Both the position numbers and the translations under genes were made by a program. From the NCBI GenBank assembly GCA_938030705.1, contig CALHIR010000032.1:1-33035 (forward strand): a stretch of 33,035 bases of DNA. The letters are read 5' to 3'. Numbering within the stretch: position 1 is the first letter of the stretch; each line of letters begins with the position of its first letter. Below the pieces are notes generated by a model. The model was not told where the DNA came from, ran no database searches, and saw nothing but the letters and a program-made list of their open reading frames with translations. The DNA comes from Candidatus Poseidoniaceae archaeon. Lineage in GTDB: Archaea; Thermoplasmatota; Poseidoniia; Poseidoniales; Poseidoniaceae. This document shows, piece after piece, positions 8,405-16,690 of the stretch.

Positions 8405-8429
8405 ATCTTGCTCATAAATTATGCAAGAT
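8405..8429 (-). promoter_or_regulatory. Candidate thi operon promoter/operator (inverted repeat flanking a TATA-like core)
   Basis: Perfect 7-bp arms ATCTTGC (8405-8411) and GCAAGAT (8423-8429) are separated by an 11-bp A+T-rich core containing CATAAATTATG, a TATA-like stretch. The site lies 29-53 bp upstream of the thiR ATG on the minus strand, so transcription would begin close to the start codon. A regulator bound here would block TBP. Assignment to ThiR is inference from position. Confidence 0.5.
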
Positions 8430-8712
8430 GAATGAACAATCAACCAATGTTTTTCCGTTTCGGCAGCGATTTTTGGCAGGTTCGCCAGATTGTTCCACCA
8501 AATTCAGGGCAACTCTACAGACGGATATGGTTTGTTTTTTTTGATGGGAAATACACATTTCTTCTTCAAGTGATGTTCTAAAAAATGACGCTGAGTGCCT
8601 TTTTTATTCATTTTAGGTAGAGGTTATTCATATTTGATTAAACCTCCGAATTTCAAGGCCCTGGGTGGGTGTTTTTGACCATACACAGACTCATAAGCGG
8701 TACGCGAGAGCC
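8430..8712. other. A+T-rich divergent intergenic region
   Basis: The largest gap in the window, between divergent thiR and the PLP decarboxylase, and clearly more A+T-rich than its surroundings. It holds a T8 run (8535-8542) and an A6/T6 inverted repeat (8579-8585 with 8600-8606, 14-nt loop). A TATA-like stretch around 8628-8645 (CATATTTGATTAAA) would place decarboxylase transcription starts near 8660. No small ORF, tRNA or riboswitch core was recognised. In particular, no TPP-riboswitch CTGAGA core context was found. Confidence 0.5.
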
Positions 8713-10152
8713 ATGGCCATGAGCGAGATGGAAACGGCGACCTTTCTTGACGAGGTGTCGAAGCGAATCTCAGCTTACATCGCCTCAAAGGACGAGCCTG
8801 GCCGAGTCAATCCTTCCGCGAGCCTCGCCACCATGCGACGAACCCTCGACCTTCAGTTGCCGTTGGAGGGCCACGGGGTGAACGCAGTTCTGGACGACTT
8901 GGACACCTTCATCGCCAACAGCGTCAAGACGAACCGCTCAGAATTCATGAACCCACTGTGGGGAGGAATGTCTCTCCCGGCCTTTGCTGGAGAAATGATC
9001 GCAGCCATGACCAACAACTCGATGTACACGTACGAACTTTCTCCGATCAGCACGGTTATTGAACAAACCATCATCCATCGCATGTCGGAGATGGTGGGTT
9101 TTCCGGATGGATTTGGTACGTTCACAACCGGGGGTTCAAACGGGAACATGCTCGGTATGTTGTGCGCTCGGGAAAACCAGATGGCTGGCTCGACAAAAAC
9201 GGGATTTGACGGCAGGAAATCCGTTATCTTCGTATCGGCCGAGGCCCATTACTCCGTTCTGATGGCGGCCAATGTCATCGGGATTGGTCACCAAAACATC
9301 ATCAAAGTTCAATGCGACAAGGACGGAAGGATGATGCCGAACCGTCTCGAGGAAGAAATCGCTTTTGCCCGACAGGAGGGCTTCACTCCATTGTGCGTGG
9401 TGGCGACGGCAGCCACGACAGTGCGAGGTGCCTATGACGATTTAGAGGCGCTCTCCACGATTGCTCATCGGGAGAACCTTTGGCTTCACGTCGATGCTGC
9501 TTGGGGAGGGACGTGCTTGTTTTCCACAGAACATCGGCGCCTCATGGACGGGGTTGAAAAGGCGGACAGCGTGTGTTGGGATGCTCACAAAATGATGGGC
9601 GTTCCGTTGATCTGCAGCGCTTTTTTGGTCAAGGAACCGAAGGTATTACGCCGACTCTGCGACCACACTAACGTGGCCCATTACTTGTTCCACAGCGATA
9701 CCGAACAGGACGACTTGGGCCGTTATTCACTTCAATGCGCTCGCCGCAATGACGCCCTCAAACTTTGGCTGGATTGGCGTGTTCGTGGCGATGCAGGTTG
9801 GGCGAAAATGGTCGACGACCTGATGCACAATGCTGATTATTTGGAGGAGCAGATTGTGAGTCACCCTTCGCTTGAGATGATGTCCTCTCGCATGTGGACC
9901 AATGTCTGCTTCCGATTCAAACCCGACGATGCCTCCTTGGATTTGAACGAACTGAACATTGAAATCCGCAATCGTTTGATTCAGGAGGGGAGTTTCATGG
10001 TGAGCCGTTCAAACATTGGCGAAGATGTTGTTCTCCGCATGGTGGTGGCGAACCAAAGCATTGACCGGGGCACCCTCGATCGGTTCCTTGAACGTGTTAT
10101 ACATCACGGGGTTGAGGTCTGCCGAGGTTTGCCGGCCCTCAATGAACCGTGA
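8713..10152 (+). CDS. Group II PLP-dependent amino-acid decarboxylase (glutamate/aspartate/cysteine-sulfinate type)
   Basis: Removes the alpha-carboxyl of an acidic or related amino acid using PLP. The cofactor lysine is in WDAHKMMGVP (codon 9589-9591, K293 from the ATG at 8713), preceded by HVDAAWGG with the PLP-contacting Asp. The N-terminal stretch NPLWGG..LPAFAGEMI..NNSMYTYELSPI resembles the GAD/CSAD subgroup rather than MfnA or aromatic decarboxylases. Products could be beta-alanine, GABA or hypotaurine; the sequence alone does not decide. The ATG at 8713 is chosen; a GTG at 8665 would add 16 residues and sits where transcription may begin. It ends 4 bp before gcvT and is probably co-transcribed with it. 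Confidence 0.85.
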   Translation: MAMSEMETATFLDEVSKRISAYIASKDEPGRVNPSASLATMRRTLDLQLPLEGHGVNAVLDDLDTFIANSVKTNRSEFMNPLWGGMSLPAFAGEMIAAMTNNSMYTYELSPISTVIEQTIIHRMSEMVGFPDGFGTFTTGGSNGNMLGMLCARENQMAGSTKTGFDGRKSVIFVSAEAHYSVLMAANVIGIGHQNIIKVQCDKDGRMMPNRLEEEIAFARQEGFTPLCVVATAATTVRGAYDDLEALSTIAHRENLWLHVDAAWGGTCLFSTEHRRLMDGVEKADSVCWDAHKMMGVPLICSAFLVKEPKVLRRLCDHTNVAHYLFHSDTEQDDLGRYSLQCARRNDALKLWLDWRVRGDAGWAKMVDDLMHNADYLEEQIVSHPSLEMMSSRMWTNVCFRFKPDDASLDLNELNIEIRNRLIQEGSFMVSRSNIGEDVVLRMVVANQSIDRGTLDRFLERVIHHGVEVCRGLPALNEP

Positions 10153-10156
10153 ACGG

Positions 10157-11305
10157 ATGTTTATGGAGTCCATCGAACCCCGGGTGTCCATGAGCGGCAC
10201 CGCACCTGTTCGAACCTCACTCTACGACGAGCATCTAGCTTTGGATGCCAACATGGTTGACTTTCACGGATTTGAACTGCCCATTTGGTATTCGAACATC
10301 AAGGAAGAACACCTCGCCACACGGTCGGGAGCGGGCCTTTTCGATGTCTCTCACATGGGATCATTCCGATTTTCAGGCCCAAATGTTCGGGCTTGGCTGG
10401 AAACGATGGCGACCCAACGGGTCACGTCAATTGCGCCGCCTCGTTGCGCATACACCCATTTTCTTGATGAGGACGGCTTCATCATCGACGACATGATTTT
10501 TGCTGTGGTCAGTGAATCTGAAATCTTGGGTGTCCCCAATGCATCGATGATCGATGTCATGTGGTCGTGGTTTTCCAAACACCTTCCTCGCGACGGCTCG
10601 GTGGTCATGGAAAACCTCTCATCAGCAACGTCCATCATGGCCCTTCAAGGGCCAAAGGCCAAGGAAATTTTGGATGCGGCCATGGGCGAAGGCCAGCATG
10701 TGGGCCGGTTCAAATGGCGAGCACTGACCGAAAACCAATTGGGAATCAACGGTTGGATTCAGGGGACGGGGTACACCGGTGAGGCCGGTTACGAAATTTT
10801 TGTTCCCAACGATGAGGCTCCCCTTCTTTGGCGAGCGCTGGTGACCAACGGAGCGACCCCCGTGGGTTTGGGAGCTCGGGATACCTTGAGGTTGGAAAAA
10901 GGCTACCTGCTCTCCGGCGTTGATTTTTGTTCTCCTTCGCTCTCTGCGGATGATGATGGCTTCCTCGCCCGTGATTCATGGGAGACCAACGTTCCGTTCG
11001 GGTTGGACTTGGAGCACGATTTCGTTGGAAAACACCGGGTTATCGGTCATGAGCCTACCGATGAACGGTGGTGGGGAGTAAAATACGTCGAGAAAGGACC
11101 CCTTCCCCGTCCTGGAAAAGATGTGACTTCCCTTGATGGCGCCCCCCTCGGTCGTCTTTCTTCAGGCGCTCCTTCGCCAAGTTTGGACAACACCGGCATC
11201 GGTATTGGATACCTCGCCAACGTCAAGGAAGGCGACGAGGTGTTGGTCGTTGCAAGTCCTCGAAAATCGGTACGTGCCGTCGTGGTCCGGCCACCTTTTT
11301 ACTGA
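10157..11305 (+). CDS. gcvT: GcvT, aminomethyltransferase (T protein of glycine cleavage)
   Basis: Transfers the methylene group from the aminomethyl-lipoyl H protein to tetrahydrofolate, releasing ammonia. Family landmarks: TSLYDEHLAL, MVDFHGFELPIWY, GLFDVSHMGSFRFSG, LQGPKAKEIL, GTGYTGEAGYEIFVP (folate and substrate site), GARDTLRLEKGY, and DFVGK near the C-terminal barrel. About 380 residues is normal. Starts at 10142, 10157, 10163 and 10190 are possible; 10157 is preferred because it avoids overlapping the decarboxylase. The C-terminus overlaps the convergent glycosyltransferase by 7 bp. The two P-protein genes follow after that gene. GcvH and the lipoamide dehydrogenase are not in the window. 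Confidence 0.93.
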   Translation: MFMESIEPRVSMSGTAPVRTSLYDEHLALDANMVDFHGFELPIWYSNIKEEHLATRSGAGLFDVSHMGSFRFSGPNVRAWLETMATQRVTSIAPPRCAYTHFLDEDGFIIDDMIFAVVSESEILGVPNASMIDVMWSWFSKHLPRDGSVVMENLSSATSIMALQGPKAKEILDAAMGEGQHVGRFKWRALTENQLGINGWIQGTGYTGEAGYEIFVPNDEAPLLWRALVTNGATPVGLGARDTLRLEKGYLLSGVDFCSPSLSADDDGFLARDSWETNVPFGLDLEHDFVGKHRVIGHEPTDERWWGVKYVEKGPLPRPGKDVTSLDGAPLGRLSSGAPSPSLDNTGIGIGYLANVKEGDEVLVVASPRKSVRAVVVRPPFY

Positions 11306-12447
11306 AGGATGGCGAACACCTCAGCCATCGCTTTCAGCCACCGCTGTCGTTCCCGTTCCCCGTTCGCCGTCAACTCCACGACCCGGTCTTTGAGTTCAAA
11401 CAAGACCTCGCCAACCCTCTCCTCATGGCCCCAAGGAGCCGCCATGCCGATTCCCTCTGTCTCGGCCAAGTCACCCATGAGGCAATCATCGTTGACCAAG
11501 GTTGGAATCCCTTGAGCGGCGGCATCAAACATCTTTACCGGCAGGGCACCCTGCATGATGTTGCCTCTCCTTGGCGAATACATGGCGTACATCACGTCGA
11601 TTTCATTCAGCAAGTCTGGAAGTTCATGGTGGGTGAATGCGCCGCTGACCTCCGCTTCAAGGTGGCCCTGTTCAACCTCTTCCATGAGCATCGTTCGTAC
11701 CTTGGCAGCCATCGTGCCATCACCTGCAACACGAAGTTTAGGTCGGTTGTGCGGGGGCAACGACTTCACGGCTTGAACGAGCAAATCGAAGGCTTTCATG
11801 TCCCGTACACGCCCGATGTATCCCACGGTCCACGTCTCGCTTGGTGGCGTTTTCCCGGGCGCAAACGGTGGCATCGGACGGTTTTCTACTGCATGGCTTT
11901 CCAATCCGTGGTGGTGCAACCATTCCAAGAATCCACGGGGTTTTCCTTCGTTGAGTTGTGCGCTTGAGGTTATGATGACCGTTGCTTGTTTAGCCCGATT
12001 GAGCATCCTGCTTTTCATTCGGCCGCTGAGGGCTGCTCGAAATCGTGATTGAGGGGCTGCGTAGCGAATCCAAGTGTGCTGAAGGTCGTGCATGTCAAAC
12101 ACAAACGGCACGTTCTTTGATGCGCGGAGGGCGCACCCTACTCGCAGCGTGTCGGCATCGTGGCAGTAGACCAACTCCGGTGGGTCATTGGCCAATGTCC
12201 GGATCACCTTGTGCTGAAATCGGCGTATGCCTCGGTACGTGTTGAGCGTTCCACCGTAGGCCACTGAGCCCAGTCGGTATCGCATGATGCGTACGCCGTG
12301 ATGATTCTCGCTCAAAGGCTGTTGCTCTTCACGGTCAAAGGCGTGGACCGTGACGCTGTACCCCGCTTCTTGCATCCAGCGGGCATGACGCAGGACGCGT
12401 GGGTCTGGAGCGCACGCATTGGTGACCACCATCGCCACTCGGACCAT
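11299..12447 (-). CDS. Glycosyltransferase family 4 (GT-B fold)
   Basis: Retaining sugar transferase of unknown acceptor. The N-terminal domain begins VRVAMVVTNACAPDPRVLRHA with the basic residues and glycines of GT4, and includes LVYCHDADTL and FDMHD. The C-terminal nucleotide-sugar domain contains VGYIGRVRDMKAFDLLVQAV, LRVAGDGTM and DVMYAMYSP, and then PVKMFDAAAQGIPTLV in place of a canonical EX7E motif. It is soluble or peripherally membrane-associated, with no clear transmembrane helix. It lies antisense between gcvT and gcvPA and shares no pathway with them. Surface glycan or protein glycosylation is a reasonable guess. The start is ATG at 12447, with a 121-bp divergent gap to gcvPA. Confidence 0.87.
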   Translation of the reverse strand: MVRVAMVVTNACAPDPRVLRHARWMQEAGYSVTVHAFDREEQQPLSENHHGVRIMRYRLGSVAYGGTLNTYRGIRRFQHKVIRTLANDPPELVYCHDADTLRVGCALRASKNVPFVFDMHDLQHTWIRYAAPQSRFRAALSGRMKSRMLNRAKQATVIITSSAQLNEGKPRGFLEWLHHHGLESHAVENRPMPPFAPGKTPPSETWTVGYIGRVRDMKAFDLLVQAVKSLPPHNRPKLRVAGDGTMAAKVRTMLMEEVEQGHLEAEVSGAFTHHELPDLLNEIDVMYAMYSPRRGNIMQGALPVKMFDAAAQGIPTLVNDDCLMGDLAETEGIGMAAPWGHEERVGEVLFELKDRVVELTANGERERQRWLKAMAEVFAILQ

Positions 12448-12568
12448 GGTCTTCGCAGGGCCTTTCTTGTCATAGGCTGTTCCCTGTTTTCAGGTGGCGC
12501 GAAGCAATTCATTATGAGCGGCGCCGGCATGGATTCATCCATACCCAAACGCGTGGAGTGTGTTCATC

Positions 12569-13942
12569 ATGGTCGACCAATTACCCAACAGGGGCCGAGA
12601 AGCGGAAATGTTGCAGGAAATGGGCCTTCAATCCATGGAAGATTTATTCTCTGATATCCCTGAAAATGTCCGATTCAAAGGCGAGTTGCCGTTGCCTCCG
12701 CCCCAATCCGAGGAAGAAATTCTGAGCGATGCCCGACGATTACTCGGTTCAAACACGGCCATGGGTAGTCGCCCTTCCTTCCTCGGCGCCGGTTTGTATC
12801 GAAATTACGTGCCTGCCTCCGTGTTCCAACTCGTCACACGGGGTGAATTCTTGACGGCCTACACGCCCTATCAGCCCGAAGTCAGCCAAGGGATGCTGCA
12901 GGCCATGTGGGAATTTCAGACCCTTGTTTCCGAACTTGTCGGCATGCCCATCGCCAACCTTTCCCTCTACGATGGCTCAACCGCTGCCGCAGAGGCGTTA
13001 ACCTGCGCTGTGCGGGTGCACAACCGAAAAGCAAGCCAACCCGACACGGTGTATGTTTCGGCTCTCACACCCCCCGACAAACTCTCGGTCATGCAAAATT
13101 ACTGTCAAGGGGCTGAAATCAACATCCGATTTCTTGCCCACAACGATGACGGTACGCTGGACTTGGAAGCGCTCAAAGCAGCTGCAGGTTCTTGCGGCGT
13201 CTATCTCGAACAACCCAACCCCTTGGGTGTCTTGGATGAAGGGCTGACCGCAGTGAAGGAGATCATCGGGTCAAATACAGCCCTTATCGTCGGCGTCCAA
13301 CCTGTCTCTTTGGGCGTGGTCGAAGCACCCGGGCATTACGGTGCTGATATCGTGGTCGGCGAAGGCCAACCTTTGGGCAGCCCCGTCACCGGTGGTGGTC
13401 CACTCTACGGGATTTTTGCCTGCACGAAGCCCTACCTGCGTCTGATGCCCGGTCGCATTGTGGGCCGTTCCATCGACGTGGACGGAAAAGAGGCCTACTG
13501 TCTCACGCTTTCAACACGAGAACAACACATTCGACGGCATCGTGCCACCTCCAATATATGCACAAATGAGACGCTCATCGCTCTCATGGGAGCGATGCAC
13601 ATGGCGCTTCTCGGTCCTGACGGCTTGCGAGATTTAGCCAACCGGAACATGATGGCCTGTCAGAAGGCCAAGGAAGTGCTCGCCAAAACGCCCGGTGTCC
13701 GAGTTGTTCATGATGCGCATCACTTCAACGAATTCGCCATTGAAGTCCAGGGGTCTGCGACGGAATGCTTGGCCTACCTCGACAATAATGGGATCATCGG
13801 AGGCTTGGACCTTGGACGCTGGTACGAAGACACCACCAACCAAATTCTGGTCACCGCTACCGACCAAACAACCCTTCGGGAAATCGAGGCCCTCTCGGCC
13901 CAACTGGCGATGTGGTCATCCCACTCGGGGGTGAATGCATGA
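12569..13942 (+). CDS. gcvPA: GcvPA, glycine dehydrogenase (decarboxylating) subunit 1
   Basis: N-terminal half of the P protein, which decarboxylates glycine onto the lipoyl arm of GcvH. Recognised by FLGAGLYRNYVPASV, TAYTPYQPEVSQGMLQAMWEFQT, NLSLYDGSTAAAEA and GEGQPLGSPVTGGGPLYGIFA, all typical of the subunit 1 type. It lacks the PLP lysine, as expected, because that residue lies in subunit 2. About 457 residues is normal. The ATG at 12569 (MVDQLPN) is chosen over the GTG at 12560. The stop overlaps the gcvPB start as ATGA, so the two subunits are translationally coupled. Confidence 0.94.
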   Translation: MVDQLPNRGREAEMLQEMGLQSMEDLFSDIPENVRFKGELPLPPPQSEEEILSDARRLLGSNTAMGSRPSFLGAGLYRNYVPASVFQLVTRGEFLTAYTPYQPEVSQGMLQAMWEFQTLVSELVGMPIANLSLYDGSTAAAEALTCAVRVHNRKASQPDTVYVSALTPPDKLSVMQNYCQGAEINIRFLAHNDDGTLDLEALKAAAGSCGVYLEQPNPLGVLDEGLTAVKEIIGSNTALIVGVQPVSLGVVEAPGHYGADIVVGEGQPLGSPVTGGGPLYGIFACTKPYLRLMPGRIVGRSIDVDGKEAYCLTLSTREQHIRRHRATSNICTNETLIALMGAMHMALLGPDGLRDLANRNMMACQKAKEVLAKTPGVRVVHDAHHFNEFAIEVQGSATECLAYLDNNGIIGGLDLGRWYEDTTNQILVTATDQTTLREIEALSAQLAMWSSHSGVNA

Positions 13943-15438
13943 GCCACCTGTTCAATCATAACGGCGCTGAAAACACGGGCTACAGCCAACCCGCCCCGTT
14001 GAGCAGCGACGCCATGCCGGCCGTTCCAAAGGGGCTTGTTCGCAAAGCAGCCGCCCGTTGGCCCCGTCTCTCAGAACCCGAAATGGTGCGGCACTACACG
14101 TGGCTGTCCAAGCGCAATTTCGGCATTGACACCGGATTTTACCCGCTGGGTTCCTGCACGATGAAACACAACCCGAGGGTCAACGAAGTCATTGCACAAC
14201 TCCCAGGCATCGCCGACATTCACCCGCATCAGCCCGAGCATCATCTGCAAGGTTTGTTGTCTATTTTCTACGAGATGCAACACATGTTGGAAGTCTGTGC
14301 GGGCATGGACCAAGTCACGCTGCAACCCGTGGCGGGGGCTCAAGGGGAATTCACGGCTGTTCGCTGTATTCAGGAGTACTTCCGTCTCCGTGGAGAAGAG
14401 CAGCGAACCAAGGTCATCGTTCCTGATTCTGCTCACGGCACCAACCCCGCCAGTGCAGCCATGTCCGGGTTTGAGATCGTTGAGATTCCAAGCCTCGAAG
14501 ACGGTCGAATGGATTTGGAAGCCCTCGCTGCGGTCGCTGATGAGACCACAGCAGCGATGATGATCACCAACCCCAACACCTTGGGATTGTTTGAAGCCGA
14601 CATTAAGGCCGCCAGTGAAATCGTTCACCAAGCAGGCGGTCAGATGTACTACGACGGTGCAAACTTCAACGCCATCCTCGGCATCACTTCCCCCGGGCTC
14701 ATGGGCTTTGATGCGGTCCACTTCAACCTGCACAAGACCTTCTCCCAGCCCCATGGTGGGGGCGGCCCAGGGTCGGGCCCCATCGGTGTGAAATCTCACC
14801 TCGCTCCTTTCTTGCCAGGTCCCTTGGCGGCACGCCGAGACCCCACGCCCGGCGAATTGGCTGTCGCAGTCGACGAGCACTGGTATCATTGGGAACAGCC
14901 CGAACACAGCATCGGAAAGGTGCAACAGTGGCACGGCAACGCAGGGGCCGTGATCCGGTGTTGGGCCTACTACCGAAGGTACGGTTCTGGCCTCAAAACG
15001 ATGTCTGAGCACGCTGTGCTCAACGCAAATTACCTTCGGCACGCCATTCATAGGGAGGCCAAGAAAGCAGGCGTTGACCATCTCTTTGTCGACGGAGCCG
15101 AAACCGATGTGGCCAAGCATGAATTCACGCTTTCCATGCAACCGGCGAAGGAAGCATTGGGTGTTTCCGCCATGGACGTGGCCAAAGGCCTGCTCGACCG
15201 CGGCTACATGGCGCCCACGGTCTACTTCCCGCTGGTCGTTCCAGAGTGCATGATGATCGAGCCGACAGAAACGGAGTCAAAAGACACCCTCGATACCTTT
15301 GCTGAGCATTTCGCTCAAGTGTTGAGGACCGAGCCCGAAGCGCTTCATGAGGCGCCCATCACCACGCCGGTCAGGCGGGTTGACGAGGTCTATGCGGCGA
15401 GAAACCTCTGTCTGCGCCATCCCTACGACGATGCATGA
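13939..15438 (+). CDS. gcvPB: GcvPB, glycine dehydrogenase (decarboxylating) subunit 2
   Basis: PLP-binding half of the split P protein. The Schiff-base lysine is in NLHKTFSQPHGGGGPGSGP (K266), followed by the glycine-rich PLP and substrate loop. Other family landmarks are FYPLGSCTMKHNPR near residue 75, LQPVAGAQGEFTA, DSAHGTNPASAAMSGF and MMITNPNTLGLFE. The start at 13939 (MSHLFNH) gives an ATGA overlap with gcvPA; the earlier in-frame ATG at 13912 lies inside gcvPA. At 499 residues it is of typical length. It is followed at once by a small membrane protein gene overlapping its end. Confidence 0.94.
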   Translation: MSHLFNHNGAENTGYSQPAPLSSDAMPAVPKGLVRKAAARWPRLSEPEMVRHYTWLSKRNFGIDTGFYPLGSCTMKHNPRVNEVIAQLPGIADIHPHQPEHHLQGLLSIFYEMQHMLEVCAGMDQVTLQPVAGAQGEFTAVRCIQEYFRLRGEEQRTKVIVPDSAHGTNPASAAMSGFEIVEIPSLEDGRMDLEALAAVADETTAAMMITNPNTLGLFEADIKAASEIVHQAGGQMYYDGANFNAILGITSPGLMGFDAVHFNLHKTFSQPHGGGGPGSGPIGVKSHLAPFLPGPLAARRDPTPGELAVAVDEHWYHWEQPEHSIGKVQQWHGNAGAVIRCWAYYRRYGSGLKTMSEHAVLNANYLRHAIHREAKKAGVDHLFVDGAETDVAKHEFTLSMQPAKEALGVSAMDVAKGLLDRGYMAPTVYFPLVVPECMMIEPTETESKDTLDTFAEHFAQVLRTEPEALHEAPITTPVRRVDEVYAARNLCLRHPYDDA

Positions 15439-16147
15439 AATGAGGAAGGATTATTCCACCCTCACCCGAGCCGCCTTCGTGGATGACCTACCCGACGGCT
15501 GGACGGCGACCGAGGTGAAACACGATTTCACCATCACGCTCTTCGTTTTCTCTTGGGCCCTTTTGCCGGTCGGTTTCATGGTGCTCATGGCCTTCAGTAG
15601 TCGGTATGCTCAACACCGAATCACGCTTGCAACGGTGGCGTTGCTCATGTTGATGCTGGCGTTTTGGACCGGTGCAGGACAACGACGATCATCGCTCAAC
15701 GAGCCGCGCATGCAACTGGCGGTGGCTTCGTTGGCGACCTCTGCAGGGTGTTTAGGCCTCCTTTGGGGGTTGGACATGCCAACTTGGTGGTGGGTCGCTT
15801 ACGGGTTGATTTTTGGGACCGTTGCGACCATGTACACGGGTCTGAATCATTTGGCCTCGTGCGATGCTCCTTCGTTGAGAATCCCTTGGTCTACCAAGAC
15901 GCCCTTGCCGATGGGGGCGATGCGTGGCTGGAGTATTCAAAATGGACGTTGGACCAACGGCCGAATGGGTGTTCTGCGCTTGAAAGATGGCGGCGTTTGC
16001 ACCATGTACGGGGTCATGGACGGGGAGACGGCGTACCTGTGTCTGGAGCCCTTATCCCCTGCAGCGACTTCCCCTCCCTTCACTGAATGGGGGCTTGATT
16101 TTACTGCATTTCGAGAGCACTCGTCCCCCATCACGAGCGAAGAATGA
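15431..16147 (+). CDS. Hypothetical membrane protein with about four transmembrane segments
   Basis: I do not recognise a family. After a soluble N-terminus of about 30 residues (MHEMRKDYSTL) come hydrophobic segments at about 33-55 (FVFSWALLPVGFMVLMAF), 63-82 (TLATVALLMLMLAFW), 97-115 and 120-135 (WWWVAYGLIFGTVATMY). A C-terminal soluble region of about 90 residues follows, including IPWSTKTPLPMGAMRGW and a beta-rich GVLRLKDGGVCTMYGVMDG. The ATG at 15431 overlaps the gcvPB stop in another frame; an ATG at 15440 is an alternative. Its position suggests co-transcription with the gcv genes, but nothing in it points to glycine metabolism. Confidence 0.65.
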   Translation: MHEMRKDYSTLTRAAFVDDLPDGWTATEVKHDFTITLFVFSWALLPVGFMVLMAFSSRYAQHRITLATVALLMLMLAFWTGAGQRRSSLNEPRMQLAVASLATSAGCLGLLWGLDMPTWWWVAYGLIFGTVATMYTGLNHLASCDAPSLRIPWSTKTPLPMGAMRGWSIQNGRWTNGRMGVLRLKDGGVCTMYGVMDGETAYLCLEPLSPAATSPPFTEWGLDFTAFREHSSPITSEE

Positions 16148-16209
16148 GGTCAACTTCTTCATCGGTTGAATCAGTCATCATAAAGAACCACCCGCGATGG
16201 CAATTAGGC

Positions 16210-16689
16210 ATGGATGTAACCATACTGCTAGGGTCTTCCTCGGACCTCCCTATTGCCCAGAAGTGTACAAAAATCTTGGACCATTTTGACGTCCCTTACC
16301 AACTGCGCGTCGCCTCGGCCCATCGCTCCCCTAAATTTGTTGAAGAAATCGTGGGCGACGCCATCGATGACGGCTGTTCCGTTTTCATCGCCATGGCGGG
16401 TCTCGCCGCTGCGCTTCCCGGAGCCGTCGCCGCCTTGACCACCAAGCCGGTCATCGGTGTGCCTTGCGGCGGCCGAGTGCCGTTTGACTCCTTGTTGTCC
16501 ATCGCTCAACTCCCACCGGGCGTGCCTGCCGCCACCGTCGGTGTGGACCGTGGCGACAACGCCGGGTACCTTGCTGTCCAAATGTTGGCTCTTTCCAACG
16601 CCAAATACGCCGCTGCGCTTGAGCAGAACAAGCTCGACCAAATCGACCGTGTGAAGGCTCAGGACAAAGAAGTCAACGGCGGTGCTTGA
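16210..16689 (+). CDS. purE: PurE, 5-(carboxyamino)imidazole ribonucleotide mutase / AIR carboxylase
   Basis: Acts in the sixth step of de novo purine synthesis, producing CAIR. The signature motifs are clear: TILLGSSSDLPIAQKC at the N-terminus, LRVASAHRSP with the catalytic His, IAMAGLAAALPGAVAA, KPVIGVP, DSLLSIAQLPPGVPAATV and VDRGDNAGYLA. The ATG at 16210 (MDVTILLG) begins right at the conserved strand; the upstream extension to 16144 is not family-like. About 159 residues is typical. Whether it uses N5-CAIR or CO2 cannot be told, since no purK is visible. guaA subunit B starts 1 bp after its stop. Confidence 0.94.
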   Translation: MDVTILLGSSSDLPIAQKCTKILDHFDVPYQLRVASAHRSPKFVEEIVGDAIDDGCSVFIAMAGLAAALPGAVAALTTKPVIGVPCGGRVPFDSLLSIAQLPPGVPAATVGVDRGDNAGYLAVQMLALSNAKYAAALEQNKLDQIDRVKAQDKEVNGGA

Positions 16690-16690
16690 G

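Noticed and set aside
8377-8712. TPP riboswitch in the region between thiR and the decarboxylase
   Set aside because: I looked for the conserved CTGAGA and ACCTGATCTGGATAAT-type segments on both strands and found none in the right arrangement. A protein regulator is present instead.
14071-15141. Long minus-strand open frame (356 codons) opposite gcvPB
   Set aside because: It lies entirely antisense to a strongly conserved enzyme, has no recognisable motif, and its composition follows from the codon use of the real gene.
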